Below are positions 63,131 to 64,000 of a stretch of 64,000 nt of DNA, in pieces. The DNA is from Oscillospiraceae bacterium. GTDB taxonomy: Bacteria > Bacillota > Clostridia > Oscillospirales > Ruminococcaceae. The notes beneath the pieces were generated by a model. The model was not told the origin of the DNA. It saw only the letters and a program-made list of their open reading frames with translations, and did not search any database. Each line of letters begins with the position of its first letter. The first letter of the stretch is position 1. Location of the stretch: assembly GCA_017438745.1 (NCBI GenBank), contig JAFRUS010000018.1:1-64000 (forward strand), read 5' to 3'. Both the position numbers and the translations under genes were made by a program.

Positions 63131-64000
63131 ATGGATTATCAGGCATGGCTTGAAGGCTTTGATGCGCTTGTAAGCTTATATTCTTTTGACATCCTTCCGG
63201 ACGGAAGTTTCAGTGAGATACGTCTTGAAGGCGTAAACAAAATGAACGAGGGCATGCTTCATTTCAACCCGAATGCACCTGAATTCTATCCGGGAATACC
63301 GTACAGAAATTACTGGATGGATCTTAATTTTGAAAGATATCTTTACAGGAGCGGCAGTACAAAGAAATCACTTTACTCCTACGTAAATGCCCGCGGATTC
63401 TGGCTGAAGGGTTTCTACATTCCGATAGCTACTTTTGATGAAGTTTCAGAAGGGGGCACGAAAAAGGTTTACTGTCTTTACATACTCGAATACGAAAATG
63501 ATCTGGAAACAGAATCGATGTCACAGCATCCGGCTGATGTTTCAGCAGCTGTAACAGATATAAGTATCAAGCTTCATGAAATGCAGGATTTCTATCAGGC
63601 ACTTGCTTCCGTGGCTGCAGAGATAAAGCAGGTCTGCGGTGCGGAAAAATGCTCTATCTTCCCTGTAGATGAAAGCAATCAGAAGTGCAGATGCATTTCT
63701 GAAGAAGGAATACAGGATGAGCTTCTGGAGATGTTTGCTGAAGAGCTGGGGTGCACACCGTTTGAAGTTGCAAGACGATGGGAAAAGGCTCTTGCGATGA
63801 GTGACTGCCTTATCCTTGAAGATCTCAGCGTTATTGAGGAACGCGATCCTGACTGGTATCGTTCACTCTGCAATCACGGCGTTAAAAATATAGTTCTTTA
63901 CGAGATCCGCTGCAAACACACACTTGTAGGATTTATCTGGGCAGCAAACTTTGATGTATCAAAAGTCCTGAAGATAAAAAGCGTGCTCGAACTTTCATCG
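63131..64000 (+). CDS. GAF-like sensory protein, 3' end outside the window
   Basis: ATG 63131, behind AAAGGGGGA, opens a frame that stays open for 290 codons to the window end. The first part (about 1-125) is an unrecognised alpha/beta domain (LVSLYSFDILPDGSFSEIRL), a short helix (about 140-165) follows, and residues from about 160 on resemble a GAF-type sensor (CGAEKCSIFPVDE, then WYRSLCNHGVKNIVLYEIRC, LVGFIWAANF). Such proteins often end in a GGDEF or similar output domain, which cannot be seen here. Confidence 0.7.
   Translation, partial: MDYQAWLEGFDALVSLYSFDILPDGSFSEIRLEGVNKMNEGMLHFNPNAPEFYPGIPYRNYWMDLNFERYLYRSGSTKKSLYSYVNARGFWLKGFYIPIATFDEVSEGGTKKVYCLYILEYENDLETESMSQHPADVSAAVTDISIKLHEMQDFYQALASVAAEIKQVCGAEKCSIFPVDESNQKCRCISEEGIQDELLEMFAEELGCTPFEVARRWEKALAMSDCLILEDLSVIEERDPDWYRSLCNHGVKNIVLYEIRCKHTLVGFIWAANFDVSKVLKIKSVLELSS

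Overview
The window looks like a chromosomal segment of a fibre-degrading, gut or rumen type Ruminococcus (Firmicutes, Oscillospiraceae); the species cannot be fixed by eye. Evidence: two proteins end in type I dockerins (22891-23955 and 57264-60005), there are GH5 and GH74 glucanases, promoters are of the sigma-A type with 16-18 bp spacers, and the ribosomal cluster has the Firmicutes order secY-adk-map-KOW protein-infA-rpmJ-rpsM-rpsK-rpsD-rpoA-rplQ.

Layout. 1-2500: an EF-G paralogue whose switch-II catalytic histidine is replaced by leucine. 2500-7220: an AT-rich accessory island with a frameshifted gene remnant, an XRE regulator plus ImmA/IrrE peptidase pair, a self-complementary (possibly three-way-junction) element, a DUF4417 gene, a toxin/immunity-like pair with a further small gene, and a RhuM-family gene. 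7233-16957: a lipoprotein GH5 cellulase, nadB-nadC, an AraC regulator overlapping an SGNH hydrolase, a QYG-repeat membrane protein, and purA. 17288-22796: two membrane-protein/XRE pairs and a GntR(YtrA)-ABC operon with two paralogous permeases. 22891-29031: a dockerin protein with a duplicated unknown module, malQ-glgP for alpha-glucan breakdown behind a leader with a terminator-like hairpin, and mscL. 29511-37166: a DUF4173 membrane protein, a two-component system, and an ECF sigma, anti-sigma-like and leucine-rich-repeat surface protein operon. 37181-53182: the S10-spc-alpha supercluster of 32 genes behind a 300-nt leader with an internal terminator. 53261-64000: a Na/Pi cotransporter, a radical SAM protein, a pyridoxamine kinase, the GH74 xyloglucanase with dockerin, proC, a YesL-like protein, a DUF1963 protein and an incomplete GAF-like gene cut by the window end.

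How parts connect. GH5, GH74 and the dockerin protein handle plant beta-glucans outside the cell, while MalQ and GlgP handle stored or imported alpha-glucan inside. The GH74 promoter carries two near-identical LacI/CcpA-type operator-like sites 42 bp apart, consistent with catabolite control. About six copies of a roughly 70-115 bp palindromic element with GCGAAGC hairpin cores and AAACGCTGATT-like ends sit between genes. No tRNA, rRNA, CRISPR array or transposase gene was recognised.
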